A stretch of 64,000 bases of DNA from assembly GCA_036877525.1 (NCBI GenBank), contig JAZGTH010000002.1, positions 14,025,001 to 14,089,000 of the forward strand, read 5' to 3'. A program made the position numbers and the translations under genes. Every line of letters starts with the position of its first letter. Position 1 is the first letter of the stretch. The notes beneath the pieces are model-generated. The model had not been told where the DNA came from. It did not search any database and worked only from the letters and a program-made list of their open reading frames with translations. Positions 1 to 15,000 of this stretch are shown here, in pieces. Origin of the DNA: Chromobotia macracanthus. Lineage: Eukaryota > Chordata > Actinopteri > Cypriniformes > Botiidae.

Positions 1-682
1 AAGAAATATCAATTATACCACCAGTACACTTCAGTGCGAGTGGAAACTTTACTTTTTGAATGCTGTTTTTCTTGTACAGCCATTTTAGGAGTTGATTTTA
101 ATTGGCTAAGGGCCGTTCTGCTGAGAATGATCTTTGTTGCTCCATTTATGATCATATATTACGTCGGTAATGACACAGCAGAGCTTTGATGCCGAGTTCT
201 TTAACAGATTTTACAAAGAATCAGGCAGAATTGGTGTCAACACGCTTAAAATGTTTTAACTGAGAGAATAATTAAGGGAATAGGCTCTTTTTTACCCATG
301 ACTTCCCTGTTAGCTCTCTGTTCAAAAACCAGCTGTTTTGACAAATCTGCAGTATAATAAAGCACAGAAACATTTGGCCAGATTGATGTTTTTTGTGTGT
401 TGAGTTACTTTGGTTAGGACTGGAATATGTGGTTATGTGTCTTTCAACAAGTGTCTTTTGGACTCAAAGCAATCTTGCTTGCAACATGCCACAGATTATC
501 TGTCCCAGACATGCTTCTGGATAGTGACAATGTTGGTCAAGAACATAATCCTTGTGGTATATCAAGACAGACGTAATCTCCTCTAGTCAGATATTAGAAC
601 AAACATTCATAATTTCCTCCATCATGTTTCATCTTATGTTTTTTGGAGCATTTATGATAGCTTGATTTGTTTGGTTTTGTAA

Positions 683-826
683 CATTTATATTTATGCATT
701 TAGCAGATGCTTTTGTCCAAAGTGACTTCCAGTACCTTCAAGCTATATGTTGATCAGTATTTGTGTTCACTGGGAATCGAACCCACAACCTGCTAACGCA
801 ATGCTCTACCAGCTGAGCTGCAGGAT
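683..826 (-). mobile_element. tRNA-derived SINE (minus orientation)
   Basis: This is the reverse complement of the same family as the copy at 39169. The 3' tail (ATTTATGCATTTAGCAGATG) comes first, then the body, then the tRNA-like promoter (GGGAATCGAACCCACAACCT, CTCTACCAGCTGAGCT). Confidence 0.85.
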
Positions 827-2364
827 GACCTGTGATTAACAGATGACATGATGATTTTGTCTGCTGTTGTTTTTGTTGTTTACAGTACATTCTGTTTTGG
901 ACTTCTAGCTGTGGTTCAGAATAGTTTGCTGGTCTGAGGACTGGCTGTCTTCCAGATACACAATACCAGTGATGTACTCGGTAGACTTTTCTGCTGTTAC
1001 AAACAAGCTCTTTCACTGGAGGTCTGTTTGATTTATGACAAAACCTTGATGAAGTTTATCTTATTGTAACCCCTGCGGTTAGTCTGTTATTTAAGGTCAC
1101 GTTTAAGACTTTTAAAGACGGCCTTTCTGTAAAGGTCTTAAGTTCAAATCAAAGTTTTCAGTCAACCTTTCTGAGTCTATACACCCATTTGCTATGTTTC
1201 TAGGCTCAATTATTAATGCAAATGTAATATTTACTTGGCAGACAAACTCTTACGTTCACAAAGGTTTCTGAATAAATCTTTAAATCTCTGACAAATGAAT
1301 ATGTTTTTTTTGTAAAACATGAATATCCTCTCCCTTCTCATTGGTTATTAACTGGAAGTGTTAATCTCTCTTAAAATCTCTCTTAATATTCCATAGCTAG
1401 TAGTGCCTTGAGCAGGCTGCTTGTTAATTTATCGCAAACAGGTTTTTATCACTAATGGGAAATCCTATTTAGTTATAATTGAGGGTAGTCAAGTGCAGTC
1501 TGTGTTCAGCCCTCAGACTAGACAAAGACACTCCCCTAATTGCAGCATTATCAGAATTAATTGGAGTTTTATTGCAGGGGAAGATGAAACATTAGCTTTA
1601 AGGCTGTGTTTTAGGAATACAATTGATTCCATAATAGAAACTTTTAAGGATACACTGTAAGAGTTTAATTTCTGGTTTTGAAATAAGGCTTTAGGAATCC
1701 AGCCTGTAATAATTTAAAAATGAGTTTTTGAAAAACCCATATTGGTCGGCCAATAATTTAAATTTTGAGGATGTAACGTGTGCCTCAATATTATGGCCTC
1801 AGTTCACACTCTGATGTAATGTTGAAGCTTCTGGTGACACACACAGTTGACCTTTATCAAACTCTGAATGGCTGTCATTAAAGCAAAGGACGTTTTGGAA
1901 AAGGGCACTTGTAAAAATGCGTCACAATCAGGAAGGGTTGGACAGAACAGCTTTTAAATCCAAAACCTACATAATAAGGTCATTGTGAGTGATTTGAAAA
2001 GATACTTCTTCACGTATTATCTTTTTCAGCATTTCTGCTGAAGAGACCAGCTTAGACCAACATGTGGCCATAAAACTTAAAAGGTTTGGCTGGTTTACTA
2101 GTATAGTCTTGGTGACTGCAAAAAATAATTTTCTTTATTAATTTTTTGTCTTGTTTTGCAGTATAAATATCCAAACATCTTACATATTTGCTCTTTCTTG
2201 TTTAAGGCACAAAATCATATTTTCAAGTTTGTTAGATTTATTGTTCGAACAAGAAAACAAACAGATATGTTCGATTAAAAGATGTCTTAACATTTTATGC
2301 AAATTTGCGTTAAGTCAGTATATCTTGCTTCAAGGATGTTTCGATTTTTTTTTTTGTACACTTT

Positions 2365-2483
2365 TCATTTATGCATTTGGCAGACACATTTATTCAAAGT
2401 AACTTACAGTGCATTTAGTATGTGCGTTTCCAGGTAATAAAACCTGCGACCTTGGTGTGCCACACTCCAGCTAAGCTACAGGA
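2365..2483 (-). mobile_element. tRNA-derived SINE, diverged copy
   Basis: The tail CATTTATGCATTTGGCAGAC is followed by a degraded body and a tRNA-like end (AACCTGCGACCTTGGTGTGC, CCAGCTAAGCTACAGG). It is more diverged than the copy at 683. Confidence 0.75.
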
Positions 2484-2772
2484 ACCCGATGAAGTAAATG
2501 ATTGGTTTTGCAGTGTACTGTGGTTGTGTCATGGTCAGTCAGCATGGTCTTTTTGGTGAACCTGGTTGACCAAGGACATTCAGCTGGTTAAGCTACTGAA
2601 GAAGCCAGCAGGAAACCAACATCCATCATACATTACTGGAGTTCATCAGTTATAATGAGGGTTTTCTCCATTTATTTCAGAGGTGAGGGGTGTGTGAACG
2701 ATCACAGATCCATGTGAGATATCTCATTTCAAGTTCTTTTGAATGTGAACCTGCTCCAGATGGTTGTCATAC

Positions 2773-2979
2773 AGTTGTTAGTGGAACATTTTAAAAACGT
2801 TACAGAATTTTTAAAAGTTTACATTCTTCTATAACCAAGCAAGAATGTTAATACAACATAAAAAACTGCATGTTTTGAACGTTGCTAGAACTTTATAACA
2901 AAATAACATTTGTTACACTTTTATTATTTAATGGAAATGTTGGAGAAACGTTCTCACAACCAAACATTGTTAGCTGGGT
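2773..2979 (+). mobile_element. MITE, CCCAGCTAACA family, 3' part
   Basis: Contains the family core TTAGTGGAACATTTTAAAAA and the diagnostic end ATTGTTAGCTGGG. The 5' end is missing or too diverged to see. Confidence 0.75.
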
Positions 2980-4784
2980 TTGTATTGGTAACAGCAGCTG
3001 TCCACATGCAGCTCTCGGTCATTCAGATGTTGTGGAAAACTTCAGCAGGATGTTTAGACTATAACTGTATGTAAACAGTCTGTTTGTTGAGTTTATGTGG
3101 AGCTCATAGATGTTGAGAAACTTGCCAAGCTACAAGCGAAATTGTCTAAGATGTTTTGTCTTCTGAAAGTTTGTGCTGATTTTGCCTTGTGCTATTTGCA
3201 AATAGTTTTTTTTAAACAGCCTACAGCCTAGTTAGTTACACCTCAAAACTGCTCACAAACAATAAAACACAAAGAAGACTGCAAAGAAAAGACGAGCTGT
3301 ATATGGCGACTCGGGCCGGCTTGATGCACATTATAAATGTGGGCAGCCAGACGGCTTTCAGACGCTCTTGTATTGCTGTAGTGCAGGAGGAGCTCATGAA
3401 AGCAGGTTTGAGGTGGCGTGAGATAAAGATGCACATTGTGAGTTGAGTGTTCTTCCTTCGCTGAACCACAGATTGCTGAAGCATCGTAACTCTTGCTTGG
3501 ATGTCCGATGCCCAGAGCTTTTATCACCGTGGAAACATTGTTTGCCTCCCCCCGTCTCTGCATGAGATGGATGTGTTTACGCTCTCTTGTTTAACTCTTC
3601 ATGTGAAGCAGATATCACCAGAGCGATTTGACACATATCAGCAAAAACTGTTTTAGGTGTCTGGCAATTTGTCATTCACATTCATAGACTTGTATCAGTG
3701 GTAAATGTTATTCTTGTCATGATTCGTTTGTTTTTAAAGAAATATGCTGCATTGTTTATAACTTAGCATAAGCATTAACTCCAATGTAGTGTGTGTGTGT
3801 TATTGAAGAGCTACATATTGTGTGTATAAGCCTTTTCACATCACAGGGAGATTAAAGATACAGAGATCAGCTAGGCCTTCCCACAACACACTCCCCAGAG
3901 CCTGCGTTCTGATTGGCTGATATTCCTGTGGAATTTGACTCCAAAGGGAATTCGTTCTGCCAGAAGATGGTGGTGGAGAATGAGAGTGGGAGAGTGAGAG
4001 AGAATACCGTAACCAGGCCCCTAACCGCTTGCGAAGATGGAAAAAAAATAACCACTGTCCCTCTCTTGTTCTCTGTTTTTCATGCCACTTTCTTTTCAAA
4101 AATGCCTGAAGCTGTGGTAGAATTCTTGTGGTGATCTCAGTAACCATATGGAGGCGAACAGCCTGCAGATTGATGTAACATGCAGGTTATGGGTTGCTAC
4201 CGTTACTGATCGAGTCCAATTTCTCGATCTCAGTCCCTCAGTGTGTGTGTCCTGCTCTCTCTGTTTCTCATTATTCTCCTCTCATGATGGGGGGGTGACC
4301 TGACTGAGAAACTGACCCATTTCTGAGTGATCCTCTGGGGGCAGGTGAGAAGTATCTGCTTTGGGCTCCAGTAAGATGTAGGCCCTGTTTTTACGACATG
4401 TTGTATAATTCATGCTCGGAAAGAAACTGTGTGTCTTCCTATGATCACAACCCTAAAAAGATATACTGTATATGACTTTAAGAGAAACACATTGGTTTGA
4501 TGTTGAGGAGGCTTACTAATCGGGCTGAGGAGTATGTACGAAAAAGCACCGTCTTATTACATGAATATTGAGTGTGAAATATGGGTTCCAGCAATGAGTA
4601 TGTGTGTGCCACATAGTTTGAATCCATCTTACAGAGTCACATTCCAAAAACAGCTTTAAACAGCCCATAAATTCATGTGGAATTGCTCTCTGGCCTGCAG
4701 AACTCTGAATCTGAGGGTATATGTTAGTCGTGTCAGCAATTAACTTTTTATGAAGAAGTCTTTACCATTTTAGGATCGACTGAA

Positions 4785-5143
4785 CCCAGCCAACAATCTT
4801 AGGTTGTAAAAACGTTTTCCAATTGTTTCCATTAAGCAACAAAAATGTAAAAAATGTCATTTTGAATGTTCTAGGAATGTTCAAAACATGCAGTTTTTTT
4901 AGACGTTGTATTAACATTATTGCTTGATTCTAAGAACATTATTAAGCTTTATTAATTCAGTAACGTTTTTATAACATTCCACTAACAACTTAAGAATAAT
5001 AGTTTTGATTTAAATTACAATGATGTAAATATGATCTATGAAATATTATATAAAACAATTCTATTAACATTACTGCGAAAACCTTTTAAAAAACTTTTAG
5101 AGAAAGTTAGCCAACAGTCTGAGAATGTTCCCTGTTAGCTGGG
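4785..5143 (-). mobile_element. inverted-repeat element (MITE), CCCAGC(T/C)AACA family, full copy
   Basis: The ends are CCCAGCCAACA and TGTTAGCTGGG, a terminal inverted repeat with one mismatch. The inside is rich in AACGTT, GAACATT and TAACATT half-palindromes and has no coding capacity. At least seven relatives occur in this window. Probably a non-autonomous DNA transposon. Confidence 0.8.
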
Positions 5144-8100
5144 ATTAAATGAATCTCTTGTGTTTTTCATTTTTTCTCCCTTAATTCTCTCTGCCTCTTT
5201 CTGTCTCTCCATGCTTCATTATGTTCATTATCATATGCACTCCTTTTTTGTCAGGATGTTTTTGTACTCCAGAGTAAGAGTGTTCCAAGCCTGCCTTTGA
5301 ACTCTTAAAGCTGTGCTGCTTCAGAGATGGCTGATATAGTACATCTATTGATCCCGTCTCCTGGCAACCTGCGACAACAGCCATGCAAAAGACAGCGCTC
5401 TGAAATCACAGACAAGACTTTTCTTGTGTTAAGTTAAATATAGGCTTCCCCTGGCCCTGTGCATTCTGGGAGATGGTGGTGTGGATCTTGCGAAACAGGC
5501 TGCTGATGTGTGTTATAACTTGTGTGCCAGTATAGGGCCTGTGTGTTTTTTCTGTGTTGATATTTCTCAATACAGCGCTAATGTCGCACAGTGCATAATT
5601 AGAACCTTAACATCATTCTTCTGTTGTCGTGCGAGCACTGGTATTTTATTCAGGAGATGCAAATCTACTTTTTGGGATGCAACAATGTACCTCCATCTCC
5701 AACTATGACTCGCCCTTGCCAATGGCAGTGAAATGGCATCTTTGCTTACTGTAGGTATCTGTTGCAATCCTGGCAGAGCTGTTCGAACAAGCAGGTGTTG
5801 TTCGGCATATTTTATCCGTGGTTCTTTGATGCCTCGGAGCCCATTGTGCTTACACATTCATTAACATACCAAAGCAAAAGAGAAAATGCCAAAGACCAAT
5901 TAATTAACTGAACAGCGGGTTCGAGCAGCAGGTTCTGCAGCTCGCCACAGATATTTGTAAATATTGTGACGGTTGAGGTGGAATTGCCTTTACTCTCCAT
6001 CTTGGTCTGAAAAATGCAGCTTCATTCACTATCAAGGGGTTATAAATAGGGACGTTACTCCGGCGGCCCATTTACAGACCATAATGTAGGTAGCTAAGTG
6101 CTCGTGTTCTCCATAACCTGCTGCGTTGGCCTCAGGGACAAGACCCCAGCAGACAGAACTGGACCACTTACGCCCTGCTTTGATGTATTTCCTGTTTGAT
6201 GTAACCTTACACCTAATCTAAATGTAATAAGACTGCTCATATGAGTGTGTGTGTGCGTGGCCTCCAGCGTGTTGATAGGCCCTGCGGTTTTAGATTAGAT
6301 TGAAGGACAGATGATATCATACCAGACAGTTCTGAGATTCCTGAGCAGTAGAATCTGCTCTAGACAGGATTAAATTTAGTTCACTTCACTCCGAGTCCAA
6401 CTGCAGAGCTGAAAGTTGTGTCTACGCTTCCACACGCCAAAATCAGTCTTCGTTCTTAAACTATATTTGACATTTTCTTCATATATCTCTGCTGTTAATT
6501 TAACTTTGTAGTTATACTGATACAGCTGTGTTCGATTTTGCAGTGACCTCAGGAAACAACACATCTTTTCAACTGAAGTGTTTTTTTTTCTTGTTTTAAT
6601 GATTTTAGAGGCTTTTACGCATTCCTCTTAGAGCTACAAATCTGTAAAAAGAATCAGAATGCATTAACACATTAATTACATATTATTGACATTGTGGAAT
6701 ATATTCATATACATCAGTTGCTTTAAGCTGTTTATTGCCTAATTTATTATTTGGTACGTTACAGGACTACAGATACTGAAGCCCAAATTTTGGTATCAGT
6801 CCAACCTTAGTAAGTAATCCATGTGACATCTGTAGATGGTCTGCTTGTGTTTACATCTTTTATATTTGACACTAAAGAGTGTAACGCAGCAATGTCTGTT
6901 CAGAAATCTTGATTTTTATTACTGACGATAAAAAAATCAAAACATCTGTCTTGCTTTTGATTAAGACCCCTTGAACATGTAGCTCTGTGAACTCTGTTTA
7001 TTTAGATTAGGAATTTGGAATAAAATTGGGTCAAACCAAAAATGTGCTGCATGTGTTTTGGAGATCCTGGCAGTTCAGGAGATTGTGGCTGGAATTAAAC
7101 CCAAAGGTAAAATACGTAATTGATGAGAAGGGCAAATCTGAACAACATGCCGGTGTGTCTTTCCTCCGCAGCAATTAGTTTAGCTCTATTGTTCCTTTCC
7201 CTTCAGATAATTGCAGAAATGGAGTTAGCTTGAGGAAAGCAGTGGTGGCTGTTATTGTATTTAACGTGGTATTAGATTTAGCCTTAATGCATTTTGGAAT
7301 CCAGGGCCAAATTTACTTTATCTGTTTAATGTACTTGAAGTTGCATTGGACACAAACTAGCTGTTTGTCTGTTTTTTTTAAAGCAACAGTTCACCAATGA
7401 ATTTCTGAGTAAACTGTCCTCTAACAGTCTCTTAATTTGGTAAAAAATGATAGAAAATTACAGTTTTCACTGTCCCTCAAGGGCTGCTGCTGCTGCTAGA
7501 ACTGCATTTTTCCCCCCCAGAAATTGTACAATTCCTCGGTAGACAGAACAGAACAGCAGATATTTGATTGTGGTCCACATAAATTCTGAGAACAAAAAGC
7601 ACTGTCGACTTCTGTTCTGTGTGTGCTGGGGACAGTTCAAACTTCTGGTCTCAGTCTGGGAAGAGATTCACAATCTTGTATGTTGTTGCCGCAGGAAATG
7701 CGGTGTGACGGACTAAGATTTAGGGAGCGTGTTTTTAGTGGTGTCTGGTAACTGAGGGCCCCTCACCCTTCAGGGGTCGTTCACATGTTCAAAGAGGGGC
7801 TCTGCATTTACAAGCGTCAAATACCCGAGAGCGTCAGTAAACCAGAAAACCTCATGTAGCTCAAAAGCTCAGTGACTGAAGTCTCAGCTCAGAGATTACA
7901 AGGCAAGTTTGTTAAATGCTTAGAGTGTAAGATTTAATGTTGGAAGTTTACACTTTTTAAACTGTTAACATTGGTAGTGCTTCTCATCCTCGTGTGTCGC
8001 TGTTGGACAGTGTTGCTTTAGGAAAAATATGCGGTTTACACACTCATTGTTCTCACATTTCATAACCTTTATGTACAATTATTTTCTCATATTTGTCCAC

Positions 8101-11100
8101 GCCTTCTCACAGAAAACACCCCACTGTAAAATAAATATGCATGTTACTGCACTACAGAGACAAACTCAATTCCAGTGTGTGCTCTGTTTTATAAGACTCA
8201 CCAGAATCTGTTTGTATGTGTGTGAATCGGCATTATCTAGCTTTTATCCAGAGACGCAAAATGACAGCACTTAAAATAACATCAGAGCTGTTTCTGTGAT
8301 TGCAAAAATAATGCAATCACAAAAATAAAGATAGTCCTCACACATCCCAAACAACACGACTAATGGAGTATTTTCACACCTTCAAGTGGAAAGTTCTTCA
8401 TCTTTTTAAAACGTTTTGTACCAAACTTGGTGTTATTTGTAATAATCACAATAATTTAGACTTGTTGCGAGTCTCATTCAGGGCCATAAATGGTCTCGAT
8501 CAGAACACTGTTTCTCCGACACGTTTTCTTCATCACAACTCATGCGTTTGCGCACCCAGTGTTCATTTCTCCATTCATTTACATTGTGACATCATTACAG
8601 AAGCATGTCATTATGTTTGTTCATTAGCTGATGATTTTGCCAGTTGTGTCTTGCAGTCCATCTTGGCAGACGCTTGGATTCCAAAACTCTAAACTTCAGT
8701 TTGAGTAAAGCGCTCTGCAGGTATCACAGATTTACACTCCTTTGTGATTTCATTCAAGGGTTTTGGGCTGTCTGTGATTCCTGCATGCTCGAAATTGCTG
8801 ACGATTTTTCTCTGAATGCATTGAATGCGCACAGCTGCATCATCGCTGCATGCTGCAGCCTGCGTTAAAGTTCTGCTTATTTGTTTATATTTTGCTGTCT
8901 CTTTATTGTCCCAGTGGTCTTGGATTTGATATGACAGCAGTTTGCAGGCCGAGATGGAATCAGCAGAGGTTTTTCAGCAGTTTTTCCTCTGAATTTTAGT
9001 TTAGGTTTGATCTTCTGGTCATCTGGTCATCTGAATGGTGTGGCCCCCATGAGAGGTCAGCCTGCTTTATGTAGAATAAAGATTCGTCCAAGCCACTTTT
9101 AAGAGTGGTCTTCATTTCATGTGAGTGTGCATAAAATGATGTATTAAAATGCTTTTCTTTAGGTATAAAACATTAAATGAGAGTCATTTTGTGAACTTTT
9201 CATTATGTAGGCAAAATATGTGTTGTGTAATAAACTATTATTGAAATGCTTTAGGAAATACATACCAATGTTTCACTCTGTGTTGGCGGCTTACACCTCT
9301 TTGGGGGATTATTTATGAGTCCCGCTTTCATTTTTAACAGTACCTCTTTGCTCCAGAGGGGGGCACTGCATGTAAACATTTTCCCCTTCAAACGTCTGAT
9401 CTCTGAAGACCCCTGCAGTCTGATCTGATATACAGCTCTCTGCTTCCTGTACTCTGTTCAGTGTGAAGGACTTTTGTAAGTTTAGCCCCACTGAAATGCT
9501 GGTAGAGGAACGTTTCAGAATGTAACCTGGCAAGACTTTGAACCCTGCCCCTGAGTCACCTAATCCATTTAGTACCGTCACTAGCACTCCATTTGGAGGT
9601 CATATGTGTTAGCAGGTTAATGCAGGGCCATGTCAGCCTGTTGTAAGCGACTTTGGGCCAGTTGTGCGTAGTTACAGAATGCAGAAATCATTCTCATATT
9701 TAAGTGCTTGGACCCCATAGCATAATAAAGTTAACTGCAAATAGCAATTGTTAAATATCCCAACATATCATTTCAGCAGCCGCATTATATCTAACATAAT
9801 CAGCAGGCCTGCATGAAATCTACATGAACTAAACCAAACTCCAGGTTCTGCAGACGTGATGTTCCATGCATCTGCATGTTTGTTTTGTATTTATGTTTCT
9901 AGATAATGGTTGCTGTATGAACCCTTTCTTAAATATTTTGGCTAATTTGATTTTGCTTTCGGCTACAGAGATCAGCACAGAAATACAGCAGATTGGGTCT
10001 GTGTCTGGTCTTTAGTAAGCGCTGTAGTCTGTTTCTCTTCTCATGTGTATTTGCTTTCTCAGCCCCTCTCTGTCTTGATTTTCTAGTGAGATCTGGCAAC
10101 AGTGGGTTAAAGTTGGACTCATGGCTATTCATTCAGAACTGGAGAAGATAAACACTGTGTTTTTGACAACTTCTGCATTCTCACCTGTCACTGGTCTTTT
10201 AAGTCAATTAAATCAAAAGTAACTTTATTATCTTTGAAATGCCCTCTGTCCTGTGATTCATTATTCATCAAGTGCATTATTATAATGAAAAGATGTTTGT
10301 TTGTGTAATTTATGCTTTTTTATGCAAAGCAGGCTGCATCAGAGGCATATATCACTCAGACACAGCTTAACTTTATAGGCCTCCCCCGATTCTCTCTTTC
10401 AGCTGAGCCCGAGGCTCAGGTGGCATGTGAGAAGAACTGCATTATGGGTAATAATATCAGACACTTTATTACCCACATTTATAACAGCACAGAGAGCAGC
10501 CGAGAAGACAGATTTAAGCAGTCTCTTCTTCAATTCCTCTCACGATGAGAAAGTTCACATAGGGGTCAAGTGTCTGAACATCAGGAGAGAATAAACATCT
10601 CCTGGCATCATCTATTCCTCAGTAACCCCTCTACAAAGACCCAGCAGGACAGACTGTGGCTCTCTTTCCTCCCACTGCAGGAATATTCTGTCATCACTCT
10701 GCTAGCTCGTCAGCTTACCCCCCAATCCATCAGTTCCTGCCACTCGCTGGGTATCAGACTCAGATTTTACAGTCTGCAGAACTTCTGCTGTTTAATTATT
10801 CCTTCTGATCTGTTCACTTTGTAGCTGTATGTATGTCTGTAAGTTTGGAGAAGCACCGACAGTCAGTGACTTAAGTGTTGCAGCACAGTAATGAAGTTGT
10901 CAATTTGATGTCTGAGTAATTCGATGTTTTGCTAAGTTGAGTCATTTAAGTTGTAACTGATAATTTCACCTAAAAGTGACAATTCTGGCCTTATTTACTC
11001 AGCTTCTTATTTTAAACACCTGTGTGTGATTTTCTGTGTGTTTTTCTAAACGTTCATGCAGATCTTTCTCATTCAATAAAAGCGAACAGAAGCGAACAGG

Positions 11101-11969
11101 ATAAAAATAACAAAGTTCTGAAGTTCCCACCACTTACGAGTTACATTCCACACTGATAACACCAGAGCGAAGCAGAGCGAATTTTGGAGTAAATTAAAAC
11201 CATTTTTACACAAACTGTCACACATATTTTGCAGTATAGTTCGTACTTGCATTCTGAAATCTTCTTAACTGTAACACAAACACTGGGGTTAGGTCAGTGC
11301 CTTAGGAAACCAATATTACTATATTTTGATTAACTAGTTATTATTTGTTGTCATGGGTGCACATAGATGTTTTTCAGAAATAGCTTTAATCTCTGTCTAC
11401 AAGTTGTTGGTTCTGAGTTTTGAGAAGTTCATCAGGGAGGTGTGATGATCGTAAATCTCATTATATCACTGGCTACTGTTGCCGTGGAGGTCACCGGGGG
11501 CAAATGCTTGTCACAGCACAGTAAACATGTCAGTGTATTAGATGTGTTACTGGTGGTGGAGAAAACCGTCCTGTCCCTTCTTCACAGCGGTCGGCCAGTA
11601 TGTTGAATGTTTCATAACCGTTTCAAATACTTCTTGTTGTCTTTACAACAGTAAAAAATATGCAAAGTTGTGTTTTGGTAATGCGTTCAATCTCATAGTT
11701 GAGTCATGCCATATCACAACAGTTATTTGTGGGGAGGAGTCGATACTTTCCCCCTGTTTTCTCTTCCCTTATCGTAAAACTTTCTGCCTCCTGGTCTCAG
11801 GAGCCGTCCTGACTTGTAGAATCAGCACAGCGATCGGATAAAACATCCCCACTTTCTCTCAGTGATTCAGTTCAGCAGGAGATTTGACTGCACAGGTTTC
11901 TGAAGTCAGTAGATCTGAAGGCTGTGACACAGGAAGTGGATTGTGGACAGAGAGAGAAATCTGGACAGC

Positions 11970-12087
11970 ATGTCAGGAGCAGTTAGAAGAGTTCTGGGCA
12001 GGAAGTGGTATTACTACAGGCTGTTGGGTCCGGCCAGGCACAGACTGCACGTACGGTCACGAGGTCGCAGCCATGCTGCCAACAAGG
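11970..12087 (+). CDS. dab2ip: dab2ip coding exon 1 (long-isoform N-terminus)
   Basis: The ATG at 11970 has a purine at -3 and is the first in-frame ATG. The exon encodes 39 residues plus one base, starting MSGAVRRVLGRKWYYYRLL and then running into a basic Arg/His-rich stretch, like the human long-isoform exon with its YYYRLLRRPR segment. The donor is AAGG|GTGATT, leaving phase 1, which fits exon 2 (G + AG gives Glu). The 5' UTR extends upstream; an exon start near 11866-11896 is possible but I could not fix it. No TATA box or CpG island is visible here, so this promoter looks CpG-poor. Confidence 0.8.
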
Positions 12088-15000
12088 GTGATTTAATTTC
12101 TTTGTCATTTTTGGATAAATACCTTTCTTTGTGTGCGTGATATCATTCACCATTTACTATCCTGCACATGATAGAATTTGCAAAAAAAAATGAGGAAACA
12201 GGAAATGTTGATTATGGATTATATTTATTATGTTGAAAGATGATATATTAGATGATATATTGGTGAATGATTATAGCTTTAAAACAGGATGGAGTGTGCA
12301 GCTGTATGAGGAGGACTGAACTGTGACCTATTATAAAAATGTCCTTCTCAGCAGGTCATCTGGTTGCAGTATAAACTATACGTGAGCATTGCGGGTATTT
12401 ATTGGTGTATTGGTTAGTTTTCTTTACTATAGCTCCAAAAAAAATCAAGGCTTATTTTATTTAATGGTTAAGGTAACTTTAAAATGGTTTGCTTATTTAT
12501 TAAATGTAAAAATGACTGTGACTCCGCATTATTTTATAAATATAACATCTCATTTGTTTCTCATTTGCTAAAGACGCACATGTCAGAAGTTCATCCTGAC
12601 TGCAGAATTGATTTTGCACCGTTTTTGGCACTTGCTCAGGGTTTAAAAATACTTCTGGCAGAAATCAAAAGCTAAAATATCACTTTCATGTAAGCTGAGG
12701 AATGGAGTTTTAAATTTAGGTTCTATGTTTAAATCACCAAGTCAGCCTCAGCCTGAAGCAGAAATAATAAACTCGAATCATCCTGGAGGAAGCATCTTGC
12801 CGTTTCCCTGCAACACTTGTGCTGTATTTTCCTGCTGCAGCTGAGTTTATAAACAAGTGTTTTCCTTTATTCTTGTGGAATCTATACAGCCTCAAGGGGC
12901 CTTCTCTTCTCAATACCTGCACTGATTAGAGCAGAGATGGACTCAGCCTGTGTGTGTGTGTGTGGGAGCAAGAGAGAGACCCAGTTCTCACAACACTGAG
13001 AAAACTGCCACCTCCACTTTACTTCAGGTCTGAACATAATCAGACCCTTCATCATTGTAAAATCTATGCTGTTTTGTCCTTGATTTCTCCTCTCTGCTTG
13101 CTAAGGTAAGCATCTCTGTTATTATTGTTTACACTATAGGTTAGGGGTTCACATTTTTACTTCAAGCATTGACATTAGCATGTAACTTTCTTCCCATATT
13201 GTTTGTTCTGTGGCTATACGTGATGCCTCGAATCATGCATTTTGAGAGAAGTAGTTCTTTACACTGATTCATCTGGGAATCTGAACCGGTTCTCACTTTA
13301 TTCTAGAACCAGAAATGCTGGGAACAATAAAACTGTTTTAAGCGGCTACCTAGAAACACCCTAGCAACCACTTAGCAACGTTCTGTCACCTTGACTGGTA
13401 TTTAGTTAGTAGTCATTTACCATTTTTAACTTTCGTTCCATTTGAGTTTCTCAGACATTTTTCATAATTTTACATGTGCAGAGATGTAAAACTTCTGTGT
13501 TGTTTCGTAAAGTGATGGCAGTTTTTTACACTGTTCAAACTTTGCTGAACGCCTCAGAGTGGCGCAGCAAGTTTGGGCAGCTGATGAGACTGATAAAGAC
13601 CTGCCAAGGGGAGTTTGCAGATAAAAGATTCTGTAGAGCTTGCAAACAGGAGATGATGGCTGATAGGAGATATCTGTCTGTCAGATCCTTACCTGCGCTC
13701 ATCTGCTGAAGACCAAAGACCTTCTGGGAGCTGACATATCCAGCCTCACGAGACACACACACTCAAAAGTTTGACTGCGTGTCTGTTTCGCAGAACAAAG
13801 AGAACATACGCAGATCCCAAATCAGCATTTACAATCTTTTCTCAGTGCCACTGTACCTGAAACAGTGGCTCAGACTATTCCTGTCTAACAGTAATTTCAT
13901 ACTTCATTGGAACAGGATGTGCGGTTATTTTACACATTTCTTCTTAATATCTCTGAAGTCTTTAATTTTTTGCCATTGCATTGCAGTTCTGTTCACAGTG
14001 ATGGGAATTATTTTGTCTTTCCTCTATAAGACAGTCTGTGCTGTTATTCTCATTAGACGAAGACTTTTAGTATTGAAAGCCACAATTTAGACTCATTAAA
14101 TGTAGACTACATTAAACAGTGTGCATATTGTAGCTTATTCTGGCAGGTACAGAAATAGATCACATACAATAATGATACCCTGTAGTTTAAAAAATGTAAA
14201 ACAACAACAGAGCAGGGCAATGTTGTGATTTTAACATTTTAACAGAGAGCTAGAGAGAGCGTAAGAATGTATGTAATGTCATATAGAGATGGCAATGTAA
14301 AGACTCTTCAGCATACCAATAAAGCTGTTTGAATCTTAAATCTTGAAAGAGAGAGAGAGTTTATGCCAAATGCATAAATGTAAGGTACTGAATATTAATT
14401 TCCTGTTTATTAGCAGGAGAGTTGTGCTTCTGTTATCCTCTTTGTTTAGAAGCACATTAATGCCAAAGAAGTCACCGGACATACTGTCCTGCCTCCATGT
14501 AACCAAACCGAGCGGCCTGTAAAGATTCATTGTCTCCTGCTGGGACGGATCCAGACAGACCTGCAGACAGGAGCATGCATTTAGATGAAGAGAAAATGAG
14601 GCAGATCTGTGAGTTATAGCCCTGCTTGAATGCTAAATGAGACTGTAGCACTTCAGTGTAATTTCCTGCTCTGACAGAGTCCTCCTTAAGATCAGATAGA
14701 GGACAACCGCAGCCCAGTGCAGGTGTCTCTTACACACCTGTGTCATGCATCTTCTGCAGTGCTGATTAATAGAGCCCCCAGCATCAGACATTTGTGCTGG
14801 AGATCTCTGGGGAATAAGCTACTGGTCTTTCCAACATCTGGGGCAGAATTCATTAACTTACATGGAACAATGTTTTCTTGCCTCTTCAATGTGCACAATA
14901 TTTGAACACCCCCACTCACAATTTCTACCCATTAATATATTCTAGAGCTTGGCATAAGTATAAAGATATATATTCATTATAAAAATAACCAAACATTAAG

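Larger units (their letters stand above)
1..11969. other. region upstream of dab2ip exon 1, no gene supported
   Basis: AT-rich DNA with short ORFs only, none resembling a known family or flanked by convincing splice sites. Holds the two minus-strand SINEs (683, 2365) and two MITE copies (2773, 4785). Some of it may be dab2ip promoter or 5' UTR intron, which cannot be resolved without transcripts. Confidence 0.6.
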